DNA from: NZQO01 sp002693605
GTDB lineage: Bacteria > Bacteroidota > Bacteroidia > Flavobacteriales > Flavobacteriaceae
Direction of reading: 5' to 3'
Assembly: GCA_963972105.1 (NCBI GenBank)
Contig: CAXAVH010000021.1
Span: forward strand, 1-31,003
Length of the DNA stretch: 31,003 nucleotides
Translations under genes and position numbers: made by a program
Part shown: piece after piece, positions 15,397-22,935 of the stretch
How the letters are laid out: each line of letters starts with the position of its first letter
How positions within the stretch are numbered: the first letter of the stretch is position 1
The notes under the pieces: generated by a model
Database searches by the model: none
The model's input: only the letters and a program-made list of their open reading frames with translations
Told to the model about the DNA's origin: nothing

Positions 15397-16320
15397 ATGC
15401 AGGTAAAGACTGAATTCAGCATTAAGGACCTCGAAAACTTAAGCGGCGTCAAGGCGCACACTATAAGAATCTGGGAGAAACGGTATAACCTGCTGGAACC
15501 TGACCGGACCGATACCAATATTAGGAAGTATGACCTGCGCCATCTCAAAAAACTGTTGAACGTTGCCTTTTTGTATAATGAAGGACATAAAATCTCAAAG
15601 ATAGCAGAACTGGGTGAGAGCGAAATCCAAAACCTAATTAAGGAGCAATCTGAACGGCAAAAGGAAATTTACGCCATACAGTCGTTCAAACAGGCCATGT
15701 TTGCCTTCGACTCACAACTGTTTTCGGCCACGTATAAAAAACTAACGGCAGAGCAACCCTTCAATGAAATTTTCTTCCAGGTATTTCTTCCATTGTTGGA
15801 GGAAATAGGACTTCTTTGGCAAACGGGCACGATAGATCCGGCGCACGAGCGCTTTATTTCGGAACTCATAAAACAAAAGATAATAATCCATATAGAGGAA
15901 GCACAATCGGAGAGAAAAACTGCCGGTCCTACCCTATTCACGCTGTACCTGCCCTACGGAGAGATCCATGAAATCGGCTTGCTGTACGCTAACTACGAAA
16001 TTTTACGGGCCGGCTTCAAGACTATTTACCTAGGTGCCAACATTCCGCTGGATAATTTAAAGCACATCCGGAGTCACCACGACGACGTAATTTTCCTTTC
16101 GTATTTTACCGTAACTCCAGAAAGAGGCGCACTGGAAGACTACCTAACCAATTACCAAAACGAAATTTGCGGCAAGACCCCTTGCGAAATTTGGCTTATG
16201 GGACAACAAGCCCAGGCCTTAGACAAAAAATCATTGGCCAAGAACCGCAACGTGAGTATCATTTCATCTATAAATCAACTAACCTCTAAATTAGAATCAT
16301 TAAAAATATCACAAATTTAA
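15397..16320 (+). CDS. MerR-family regulator with cobalamin-binding domain (CarH/LitR-like)
   Basis: A 307-residue regulator of carotenoid genes by context. The N-terminal MerR winged helix (7-75) includes FSIKDLENLSGVKAHTIRIWEKRY. A helical-bundle segment (about 90-170) and a B12-binding domain (177-305) follow, with the motif E189-I-H191-E-I-G194 in PYGEIHEIGLLYANYEIL; His191 would be the lower cobalt ligand. In CarH of Thermus the upper face is formed by Trp131, Glu141 and His142, with His132 binding cobalt after light. Here Trp141 and Glu151 align, but the two histidines are Gln142 and Arg152. The later S-x-L and GG motifs are altered to SYF (235-237) and MGQQ. Binding of B12 is plausible; light sensing by the known chemistry is doubtful. 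It is followed 49 bases later by crtI. Confidence 0.9.
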   Translation: MQVKTEFSIKDLENLSGVKAHTIRIWEKRYNLLEPDRTDTNIRKYDLRHLKKLLNVAFLYNEGHKISKIAELGESEIQNLIKEQSERQKEIYAIQSFKQAMFAFDSQLFSATYKKLTAEQPFNEIFFQVFLPLLEEIGLLWQTGTIDPAHERFISELIKQKIIIHIEEAQSERKTAGPTLFTLYLPYGEIHEIGLLYANYEILRAGFKTIYLGANIPLDNLKHIRSHHDDVIFLSYFTVTPERGALEDYLTNYQNEICGKTPCEIWLMGQQAQALDKKSLAKNRNVSIISSINQLTSKLESLKISQI

Positions 16321-16334
16321 TACGAGGGCGTTTA

Positions 16335-16370
16335 TTTTGTTTAATTTTTAATTACTTTCGTTAAACAAAA
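16335..16370. promoter_or_regulatory. Putative operator TGTTTA-N18-TAAACA over the crtI promoter and start
   Basis: A perfect 10-bp inverted repeat, TTTTGTTTAA (16335-16344) and TTAAACAAAA (16361-16370), separated by 16 bases. Its core TGTTTA-N18-TAAACA is identical in sequence and spacing to the element upstream of the regulator gene. The spacer holds the -7-like TACTTTCG (16353-16360), and the right arm runs into the A of the crtI ATG. Occupancy would cover the promoter and translation start, consistent with repression. If TACTTTCG is used, the crtI mRNA would have only a few leader bases. Confidence 0.7.
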
Positions 16371-17830
16371 TGAAACAGAACATTTCCATTATCGGTTCCG
16401 GATTTTCTTCCCTTGCCGCGTCCTGCTACCTCGCGAAGGCCGGGCATACCGTAACTATTTTCGAGAAGAACGCCACAATTGGGGGCAGGGCCCGGCAGTT
16501 CAAAAAAGAAGGTTTCACGTTCGACATGGGCCCTACGTGGTACTGGATGCCCGATGTATTCGAGCGGTTTTTTGCCGATTTCGGAAAGCGACCGGAAGAT
16601 TTCTACAGTCTTGAAAAACTAGCACCGGCCTATTCAGTATACTTCGGAAAGGAAGATTTTATTACCATTGAGGATACGCTCGAGAAAATCTACCGCACTT
16701 TTGAGAACGAAGAACCAGGAAGCGCTGAGAAACTTCGCAAGTTCATTACCGAGGCACAGGATAACTACGAGGTCGCCATCAAAAATCTGGTATATCGTCC
16801 CGGCGTTTCCCCGCTGGAACTCGTTACACCCGTAACGGTAAGGAAAATAGACCAGTTTTTCAGCACCATCAGTAAAAAGGTCAGGAAGGAATTCAACAAT
16901 CCCAGGCTCGTTTCCATCTTGGAGTTCCCGGTATTGTTCCTGGGCGCAAAGCCCTCCAACACCCCGGCGTTTTACAGTTTTATGAATTATGCCGATTTCG
17001 GCCTGGGAACATTCCACCCCCAAAAAGGGATGTACTCGGTAATTGAGGGAATGGCTTCTCTGGCACGTAGTCTTGGAGTAACCATAGAGACCAACAGCAA
17101 TGTCGAGAAAATTGAAGTGCAGGACAAAAACGCCATCGGCCTCGTTATAAATGGACAGCTCGTGCCCTCGGAAATCGTCCTGAGCGGGGCCGACTATCAC
17201 CACACCGAAACCTTGTTGGAAGATCGCTACCGGCAATATTCTGAAAAGTACTGGGGCAACAAAACGTTTGCGCCCTCATCGTTGCTATTTTACGTGGGTT
17301 TTGAAACGCCCATAAAAAATGTGGAACACCATACGCTGTTCTTCGATGTCGATTTCGAAGCGCATGCCAGGGCAATTTACGATACCCCACAGTGGCCCGA
17401 GAATCCGCTTTTCTATGCCAGCTTTCCATCAAAAACCGATGCGAGCGTAGCGCCAGAGGGCAAGGAGGCCGGTATTTTCCTAATTCCCCTGGCGCCCGGA
17501 ATAAAGGATACTCCGGTTTTACGAGAAGCCTATTTCGAAAAAATTATCGCCCGTTTTGAGGCGCTAACCAACCAAGAAGTAAAAAAATCCGTTATATTTA
17601 AAGAATCGTATTGCTTAAACGATTTTGTGGAAGACTACAATTCGTACAAGGGAAATGCCTACGGCTTGGCAAATACGCTCTTGCAGACCGCATTTTTACG
17701 GCCTAACTTAAAGAGCAAAAAAGTCAAGAACCTATTTTTTACGGGACAGCTTACCGTTCCCGGACCGGGGGTGCCGCCCTCGCTGATCTCGGGTAAATTG
17801 GCCGCAGGTTTAATTGAAAAAGAAAAATAA
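16370..17830 (+). CDS. crtI: Phytoene desaturase
   Basis: The FAD-dependent CrtI-type desaturase that converts phytoene to lycopene in four desaturations. At 486 residues it has the family length. The N-terminal dinucleotide fold is SIIGSGFSSLAASCYLAK with the ribose-binding Glu32 in TIFEKN, then IGGRARQF (37-44) and FTFDMGPTWYWMP. The C-terminal signature GQLTVPGPGVPPSLISGKL is typical of CrtI-family enzymes. It is the first gene of the crtI-crtB-crtZ-crtY run and begins inside the palindromic operator. crtB follows after only 4 bases. Confidence 0.97.
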   Translation: MKQNISIIGSGFSSLAASCYLAKAGHTVTIFEKNATIGGRARQFKKEGFTFDMGPTWYWMPDVFERFFADFGKRPEDFYSLEKLAPAYSVYFGKEDFITIEDTLEKIYRTFENEEPGSAEKLRKFITEAQDNYEVAIKNLVYRPGVSPLELVTPVTVRKIDQFFSTISKKVRKEFNNPRLVSILEFPVLFLGAKPSNTPAFYSFMNYADFGLGTFHPQKGMYSVIEGMASLARSLGVTIETNSNVEKIEVQDKNAIGLVINGQLVPSEIVLSGADYHHTETLLEDRYRQYSEKYWGNKTFAPSSLLFYVGFETPIKNVEHHTLFFDVDFEAHARAIYDTPQWPENPLFYASFPSKTDASVAPEGKEAGIFLIPLAPGIKDTPVLREAYFEKIIARFEALTNQEVKKSVIFKESYCLNDFVEDYNSYKGNAYGLANTLLQTAFLRPNLKSKKVKNLFFTGQLTVPGPGVPPSLISGKLAAGLIEKEK

Positions 17831-17834
17831 AATC

Positions 17835-18677
17835 GTGAAAGAAATTTTTGACACCGTATCGCGCAGCTGTAGCCAATACGTGACCCAGGCGTACAGCACC
17901 TCCTTTTCGCTAGCCACGAAAATGCTCGCTCCTTCCATACGGCAGGATATCTATAACATCTATGGCTTTGTGCGGTTTGCCGATGAGATTGTAGATTCGT
18001 TCAACGAGTATCCGCAGCAATTACTATTTGAAAGGTTCGAAACCGATTTATCGAACGCCCTGCAAGAAAAGATCAGCCTAAACCCTATACTCAATTCGTT
18101 TCAACATACCGTACACCGCTATGCCATAGACCAGCACCTTATCGATGCCTTTATGAAAAGTATGCGTCAGGATTTAAGTAAAACGAATTACCTGAACGAA
18201 GCCGAATACCACGACTATATTTACGGCTCGGCCGATGTGGTAGGGCTCATGTGCCTCAAGGTATTTGTGAAGGGCGACTTGGAAAAGTACGATGCCCTGA
18301 AGGATTCGGCACAGCACCTTGGCTCCGCCTTCCAAAAGGTCAATTTCCTGAGGGATTTGAAGGATGATTTTGAAGGGCTCAATCGTACGTACTTTCCCAA
18401 TACGAACCTGCACGCACTCGACGAGATTTCAAAGGAAAAAATAATCGCCGAAATCGAAGAAGATTTCAGATTGGGCTACCAAGGCATCCTGCACCTGCCG
18501 GCAGAGGCAAAATTTGGCGTGTATATGGCCTATAGGTACTATCGCCGACTGTTAAAAAAACTGCACCGCACCCCTGCGCTGGAAATCAAGAACAAGCGCA
18601 TTCGCGTGCCAAACTATGAAAAATTCGGGTTGCTAACGCGTTGTTACGTCAAGTACCAATTGAAATTGGTAAGATAA
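17835..18677 (+). CDS. crtB: Phytoene synthase
   Basis: Condenses two GGPP molecules to phytoene, the first committed carotenoid step. It has about 280 residues from the GTG at 17835, chosen because MKEIFDTVSRSCSQ matches the usual flavobacterial N-terminus; an in-frame TTG at 17814 inside crtI would add seven lysine-rich residues. The two Asp-rich, magnesium-binding motifs are DEIVD (50-54) and DLKDD (174-178, in NFLRDLKDDFEGL). YSTSFSLATKM and GSADVVGLMCLKVF are other squalene/phytoene-synthase signatures. It lies 4 bases after crtI, so it is translated from the same mRNA. The gene end carries the -33 box of the crtZ promoter. Confidence 0.96.
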   Translation: MKEIFDTVSRSCSQYVTQAYSTSFSLATKMLAPSIRQDIYNIYGFVRFADEIVDSFNEYPQQLLFERFETDLSNALQEKISLNPILNSFQHTVHRYAIDQHLIDAFMKSMRQDLSKTNYLNEAEYHDYIYGSADVVGLMCLKVFVKGDLEKYDALKDSAQHLGSAFQKVNFLRDLKDDFEGLNRTYFPNTNLHALDEISKEKIIAEIEEDFRLGYQGILHLPAEAKFGVYMAYRYYRRLLKKLHRTPALEIKNKRIRVPNYEKFGLLTRCYVKYQLKLVR

Positions 18678-18689
18678 CCAGTATCTTTG
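18660..18689 (+). promoter_or_regulatory. Internal promoter for crtZ and the lycopene cyclase
   Basis: -33 TTG (18660-18662, inside the end of crtB), a 19-base spacer and -7 TATCTTTG (18682-18689) form one of the best Bacteroidota promoters in the window. It lies 45 bases before the crtZ ATG. It lacks the TGTTTA/TAAACA operator, so the last two pathway genes may be expressed independently of the CarH-like regulator. Confidence 0.75.
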
Positions 18690-18734
18690 CGCAAGACACC
18701 CAAAGCGAATCTACTAATTGTTTTTTTTTCTGAA

Positions 18735-19184
18735 ATGGATATTTTTCTCTGGATATTGACATTTGTTACCACCTTCTGCATTATGGAATTTATGGCTTGG
18801 TTTACCCATAAATATATTATGCACGGTTTCTTATGGAGTCTACATAAAGATCACCATAAAAAGGACCATGGCAGCTGGTGGGAGCGAAACGACCTGTTTT
18901 TTATCTTTTACGCTACGGTAAGCATTGGGTGCTTTGTGGCCTGGCAATATTACGATGTATGGGCCGGGCTGCCGGTAGGACTCGGAATTTTCGCCTACGG
19001 GGCCACCTATTTCCTGGTGCACGATATATTTATACACCAACGGTTCAAGATGTTCCGCAATGCCAATAATTGGTATGCCAAGGGAATACGGCGCGCGCAT
19101 AAAATACACCACAAACACCTTGGGAAGAATAAGGGTGAGTGCTTCGGGATGCTGTTTCCGCCGCTGAAATATTTCAAGAAATAG
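18735..19184 (+). CDS. crtZ: Beta-carotene hydroxylase
   Basis: A di-iron membrane hydroxylase that adds 3- and 3'-hydroxyls to beta-carotene, giving zeaxanthin. It has 149 residues from the ATG at 18735; a longer frame from 18687 begins inside the -7 promoter element and is rejected. All histidine clusters of the fatty acid hydroxylase superfamily are present: H25-x4-H30, H37-x2-HH (40-41), H96-x4-H101 and H122-x2-HH (125-126). Hydrophobic segments at 3-21, 53-70 and 78-97 anchor it. A run of nine T (18721-18729) lies in the leader 5 bases before the ATG. The cyclase gene starts two bases after its stop. Confidence 0.95.
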   Translation: MDIFLWILTFVTTFCIMEFMAWFTHKYIMHGFLWSLHKDHHKKDHGSWWERNDLFFIFYATVSIGCFVAWQYYDVWAGLPVGLGIFAYGATYFLVHDIFIHQRFKMFRNANNWYAKGIRRAHKIHHKHLGKNKGECFGMLFPPLKYFKK

Positions 19185-19186
19185 CG

Positions 19187-19882
19187 ATGGACACACTTTA
19201 TCTGTGGCTTAACCTAGGGTCGTTTTCCATCCCGTTTCTATTCAGTTTCCATCCGCGGCTCCAGTTCCATAAAAAATGGCCGGCATTTTTCCCCGCACTG
19301 TTTATTATGATGGCGGTCTTCCTTCCTTGGGACATTCTGTTTACGGAGTCCGGATTCTGGGGCTTCAATAGTAAATATGTTACGGACGCCTATTTTCTTG
19401 GTCTTCCACTAGAAGAATGGCTCTTTTTTCTGTGTATTCCCTATGCCTGTATCTTCACACATTATGCACTGCTAACGTTATTCCCGGATTTTAGGTTCTC
19501 CAAACGCGCTACAGACATTATTTACTTACTACTCGTCACTTCCCTAATCTTGGCATTGTGGTATTATTACGATAGGTGGTACACCTTTGTAAATTTCAGC
19601 TATGCGCTTATACTCCTGGGCCTCGTATATAACAGTAACAGCTCACTACTGCGTAGTTTCTTTGCCACCTATTTAGTAATCCTCATCCCATTTTTTCTGG
19701 TGAATGGCGCCTTGACGGGCTATTTTACCGAAACACCGGTAGTTTGGTATAACAATGCCGAAAATATGGGACTTCGCTTGGGAACGATTCCCGTGGAGGA
19801 CATTATCTACAATCTTGGAATGCTCCTAACGGTATTATGGTGCACCGAAATGTTCCTAGCTCGTAAATCTTCTACGAATTAA
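19187..19882 (+). CDS. Lycopene beta-cyclase, fused CrtYc-CrtYd type
   Basis: Integral-membrane lycopene cyclase of the heterodimer class fused in one chain, 231 residues with about seven membrane segments. Each half carries the class motif: FLPWDILF with LPLEEWLFF (73-81), and in the second half NGALTGYF with IPVEDIIYNL (201-210). The paired acidic motifs PLEE and PVED are the presumed catalytic sites that cyclise both ends of lycopene to beta-carotene. This is unrelated to the flavoprotein CrtY of Proteobacteria. The start at 19187, two bases after crtZ, is preferred over an upstream frame inside crtZ. The TAA stop overlaps the stop of the convergent tlpA gene by 4 bases, and no terminator is seen. 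Confidence 0.94.
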   Translation: MDTLYLWLNLGSFSIPFLFSFHPRLQFHKKWPAFFPALFIMMAVFLPWDILFTESGFWGFNSKYVTDAYFLGLPLEEWLFFLCIPYACIFTHYALLTLFPDFRFSKRATDIIYLLLVTSLILALWYYYDRWYTFVNFSYALILLGLVYNSNSSLLRSFFATYLVILIPFFLVNGALTGYFTETPVVWYNNAENMGLRLGTIPVEDIIYNLGMLLTVLWCTEMFLARKSSTN

Positions 19883-20442
19883 TTGGTTAAGAGGGCATCT
19901 ATCGTTTCCCGAACGGTCTTACTATCCCACTTTGCCGCGCCGGTTTCCGCCATTACGATTGTGCCTTTCTTTGAAATAAGAAACGTTGTAGGAAGGACAT
20001 TTGAGGTGAGCACTTGCGGGGCGCTATACGACTGCAAATATACTGGTATCGAAAAACCCTTCTTCTGTAGAAAGCGTTCCACCACTTCACGGTCTTCCGA
20101 AGTAACAAAATAGAAATCGACATTTTTATCCTTGTAGCTATCGTAGAGATTCTGTAAGCTGGGCATTTCGGCAATGCAGGGCGGGCACCACGTTGCCCAA
20201 TAATTCAGTACGATAACCCGGCCCTTAGATACCTCGAAGTTGATTTTGGCGCCCTCTAAATTTGTTAGTTGCCAATCATAATCGGTTATGACTTCCCTAT
20301 CATTCTCCGCAACTTCCGAAGGGCTAAGTGAAACGAGTCGTTGCACGAAAACCTTGATTGGCACACTTGTTTGTGGAATTAGAAGAAAACCAATTATTAC
20401 TATGAACAGCAGATTGCCCCAATTTTTTCGTAAAAATTCCAT
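19879..20442 (-). CDS. TlpA-family membrane-anchored thioredoxin
   Basis: A thiol-disulfide oxidoreductase of 187 residues with an N-terminal membrane anchor (residues 9-24, NLLFIVIIGFLLIPQ) and a periplasmic thioredoxin domain. The redox motif is WCPPC (85-89) in LNYWATWCPPCIAEMP, and the cis-proline region is VLPTTFLI. Proteins of this kind reduce periplasmic disulfides, for example in cytochrome c maturation; no partner gene lies next to it. The start codon sits immediately after the acn terminator hairpin, whose 3' arm AAGGAGG lies 10 bases before the ATG. I see no separate -7 element, so its expression may depend on read-through from acn. Confidence 0.92.
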   Translation of the reverse strand: MEFLRKNWGNLLFIVIIGFLLIPQTSVPIKVFVQRLVSLSPSEVAENDREVITDYDWQLTNLEGAKINFEVSKGRVIVLNYWATWCPPCIAEMPSLQNLYDSYKDKNVDFYFVTSEDREVVERFLQKKGFSIPVYLQSYSAPQVLTSNVLPTTFLISKKGTIVMAETGAAKWDSKTVRETIDALLTN

Positions 20443-20445
20443 ATG

Positions 20446-20479
20446 AAAAAACCCTCCTTATAGATTACAAGGAGGGTTT
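20446..20479 (-). terminator. Terminator of acn, overlapping the tlpA leader
   Basis: On the minus strand, AAACCCTCCTT (20479-20469) pairs perfectly with AAGGAGGGTTT (20459-20449), followed by T's ending three bases before the tlpA ATG. The same 3' arm contains a perfect Shine-Dalgarno-like AAGGAGG. Confidence 0.8.
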
Positions 20480-20498
20480 ATAAGATTATAATTACACG

Positions 20499-22766
20499 TT
20501 ATTTTGCGTTTTGCTTCTTTATCAAATTCAACGCCGACCCTTCACGGTACCAACGTATTTGGGCATCGTTGTAGGTGTGGTTTACCTTGATGGTATCCTT
20601 GCCGCCATCGGCGTGTACGATTTCCAAGGTTAGTGGCCTGCCTTCTGTAAACTCTGAAATATCTACAAAATTGAAGGTATCGTCCTCTTGAATTTTATCA
20701 TAATCCGCCTCATTGGCAAAGGTTAGCGCCAGCATACCTTGCTTTTTCAGGTTTGTTTCGTGGATACGCGCGAATGACTTCACCAAAACGGCAGCCACCC
20801 CAAGATGACGGGGCTGCATAGCCGCGTGCTCGCGCGAGGAGCCCTCGCCGTAGTTATGGTCTCCCACCACTATCGTCTTTATCCCCCTCGCCTTATATTC
20901 ACGCTGAACGTCGGGAACTCCGCCATATTCGCCATCTAACTGATTCTTCACGAAATTGGTCTTTTTATTGAATGCGTTAACGGCCCCAATCAACGTGTTG
21001 TTGGCTATATTATCAAGGTGACCGCGATAACGCAGCCAAGGTCCCGCCATTGAAATATGGTCTGTGGTGCATTTCCCGAATGCCTTGATCAACAGCTTAA
21101 CGCCCTGCAGCTCTTCATCTTGTATGGGCTGGAATGGGCTCAGCAACTGAAGTCGTTCACTATCTTTAGCCACTTTCACGTCCACATCGCTACCGTCTTC
21201 CTTCGGCGCCAAATAGCCGTTTTCCTCCACTTCAAAGCCCTTTGGCGGCAATTCAATACCGCGCGGTTCGTCAAGTTTTACTTCTTCGCCATCTTCATTG
21301 ACGAGGGTATCGTTCATAGGGTCAAAATCCAAGCGGCCCGAAATTGCTATCGCGGCCACCATTTCGGGAGAACCCACGAAGGCGTGGGTGTTCGGATTTC
21401 CATCGGCCCGCTTCGAGAAGTTTCGGTTAAATGAGTGTACGATGGTGTTCTTCTCGTCGCCCATCATATCACTTCGGTCCCACTGACCAATACAGGGGCC
21501 ACACGCATTGGTAAAGATGGTGGCGCCCAGGTTTTCGAATACGCTTAGCAAGCCGTCGCGCTGGGCGGTATACCGAATTTGCTCAGAACCTGGATTGATT
21601 CCAAAATCACTTTTCGGCTTTAATTTTTTATCAATTGCCTGTTGTGCAATAGATGCCGCACGGGTAAGGTCTTCGTATGATGAATTTGTACAGGAGCCAA
21701 TTAAACCCCACTCTACCTTAAGCGGCCAACCGTTCTTTTCGGCCTTTTCGCCAAGTTGTCCCACGGGAGTGGCCAAATCTGGAGTAAAGGGGCCGTTAAG
21801 ATGCGGGCGAAGTTCGGATAGGTTGATTTCTATTACCTGGTCGAAATATTGTTCTGGATTCTCGTACACCTCTGGGTCTCCGGTAAGGTACTCTCTCACC
21901 TTGTTTGCCTCATCGGCTATCTCCTCACGCTCGGTAGCGCGCAGAAAGCGTTCCATAGAATCGTCATACCCAAAGGTAGAAGTGGTAGCACCAATTTCGG
22001 CACCCATATTACAGATAGTTCCTTTTCCGGTACACGAAAGTTTGCGAGCGCCCGGCCCAAAATATTCTACGATGCAGCCAGTTCCCCCCTTCACGGTTAG
22101 GATATCGGCCACTTTCAGGATTACGTCCTTCGATGCGGTCCAACCGCTAATTTCGCCTGTAAGCTTCACACCTATTAACTTCGGAAACTTTAATTCCCAG
22201 GGCATTCCGGCCATAACATCTACTGCATCGGCACCGCCAACGCCAATGGCGACCATTCCCAATCCCCCGGCATTTACCGTGTGGGAGTCGGTACCAATCA
22301 TCATTCCGCCTGGAAAGGCGTAATTTTCAAGCACAACTTGGTGAATAATTCCTGCTCCCGGTTTCCAAAATCCGATGCCATATTTATTCGAGACAGATTC
22401 AAGAAAATCAAATACCTCGTGGCTCGTCTCGTTGGCGCGTTTCAAATCGGCTGCCGCTCCTTGCTTGGCCTGTATTAAGTGGTCACAGTGTACGGTTGTT
22501 GGCACCGCCACTTTTTCCTTTCCGGCTTGCATAAACTGAAGCAGCGCCATTTGGGCGGTTGCATCTTGGCAGGCAATTCGATCGGGTGCAAAATCTACAT
22601 AATCCTTACCTCTGGTAAAGGCGGTTGTTGGCTCGCCGTCCCACAGGTGATTGTATAAAATTTTCTCTGAAAGTGTTAATGGTTTCCCCACGATTTCCCG
22701 CGCCTTATCAACGCGCGATGCCATTTGGGAATATACCTTCTTGATCATATCAACATCGAATGCCAT
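20499..22766 (-). CDS. acn: Aconitate hydratase, mitochondrial-type
   Basis: Interconverts citrate and isocitrate in the TCA cycle with a [4Fe-4S] cluster. At 755 residues, the start (AFDVDMIKKVYSQMASRVDKA) and overall pattern match the mitochondrial-like aconitase found in Bacteroidota rather than AcnB. Cluster ligands are Cys359 (IGSCTNSS), Cys422 and Cys425 (ACGPCIGQWDR). Other signatures are VHCDHLIQ, IGTDSHTVNAGGLGM and, in the swivelling domain, GDHNYGEGSSREHAA. It has its own perfect -7 element (22798-22805) and ends in a strong hairpin before tlpA. Confidence 0.97.
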   Translation of the reverse strand: MAFDVDMIKKVYSQMASRVDKAREIVGKPLTLSEKILYNHLWDGEPTTAFTRGKDYVDFAPDRIACQDATAQMALLQFMQAGKEKVAVPTTVHCDHLIQAKQGAAADLKRANETSHEVFDFLESVSNKYGIGFWKPGAGIIHQVVLENYAFPGGMMIGTDSHTVNAGGLGMVAIGVGGADAVDVMAGMPWELKFPKLIGVKLTGEISGWTASKDVILKVADILTVKGGTGCIVEYFGPGARKLSCTGKGTICNMGAEIGATTSTFGYDDSMERFLRATEREEIADEANKVREYLTGDPEVYENPEQYFDQVIEINLSELRPHLNGPFTPDLATPVGQLGEKAEKNGWPLKVEWGLIGSCTNSSYEDLTRAASIAQQAIDKKLKPKSDFGINPGSEQIRYTAQRDGLLSVFENLGATIFTNACGPCIGQWDRSDMMGDEKNTIVHSFNRNFSKRADGNPNTHAFVGSPEMVAAIAISGRLDFDPMNDTLVNEDGEEVKLDEPRGIELPPKGFEVEENGYLAPKEDGSDVDVKVAKDSERLQLLSPFQPIQDEELQGVKLLIKAFGKCTTDHISMAGPWLRYRGHLDNIANNTLIGAVNAFNKKTNFVKNQLDGEYGGVPDVQREYKARGIKTIVVGDHNYGEGSSREHAAMQPRHLGVAAVLVKSFARIHETNLKKQGMLALTFANEADYDKIQEDDTFNFVDISEFTEGRPLTLEIVHADGGKDTIKVNHTYNDAQIRWYREGSALNLIKKQNAK

Positions 22767-22797
22767 AGTGTCTATTATTTTTGTTTTTTGAGTTCTG

Positions 22798-22805
22798 CAA
22801 AACTA
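22798..22805 (-). promoter_or_regulatory. -7 element for acn
   Basis: The minus strand reads TAGTTTTG, a perfect TAnnTTTG match 32 bases before the ATG. A TTC rather than TTG lies at the -33 spacing. Confidence 0.6.
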
Positions 22806-22935
22806 CGAAATTATGCACTTATTTGAAAGTATTTAAAGTTTCAGCAATAACACTGAACATTATTCACAAGTTCTTTAAATTCCATTGCCATAATTACGGT
22901 ATTTATAAAATACCTTTGTAAAAATTGCAACATCG

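Noticed and set aside
17814..17834. TTG start of crtB overlapping crtI
   Set aside because: It adds seven mostly Lys/Asn residues; the GTG at 17835 gives the usual MKEIFDTVS-type N-terminus. Not excluded experimentally.
18687..18734. Upstream start for crtZ
   Set aside because: The first codon would be the TTG inside the -7 element TATCTTTG, and the added residues do not resemble CrtZ N-termini.
21508..22323. A 271-codon open frame on the plus strand, antisense to acn
   Set aside because: It lies entirely inside the well-supported aconitase gene on the other strand, has a Pro/Ser/Ile-rich composition typical of antisense shadows, and no promoter or family motif.
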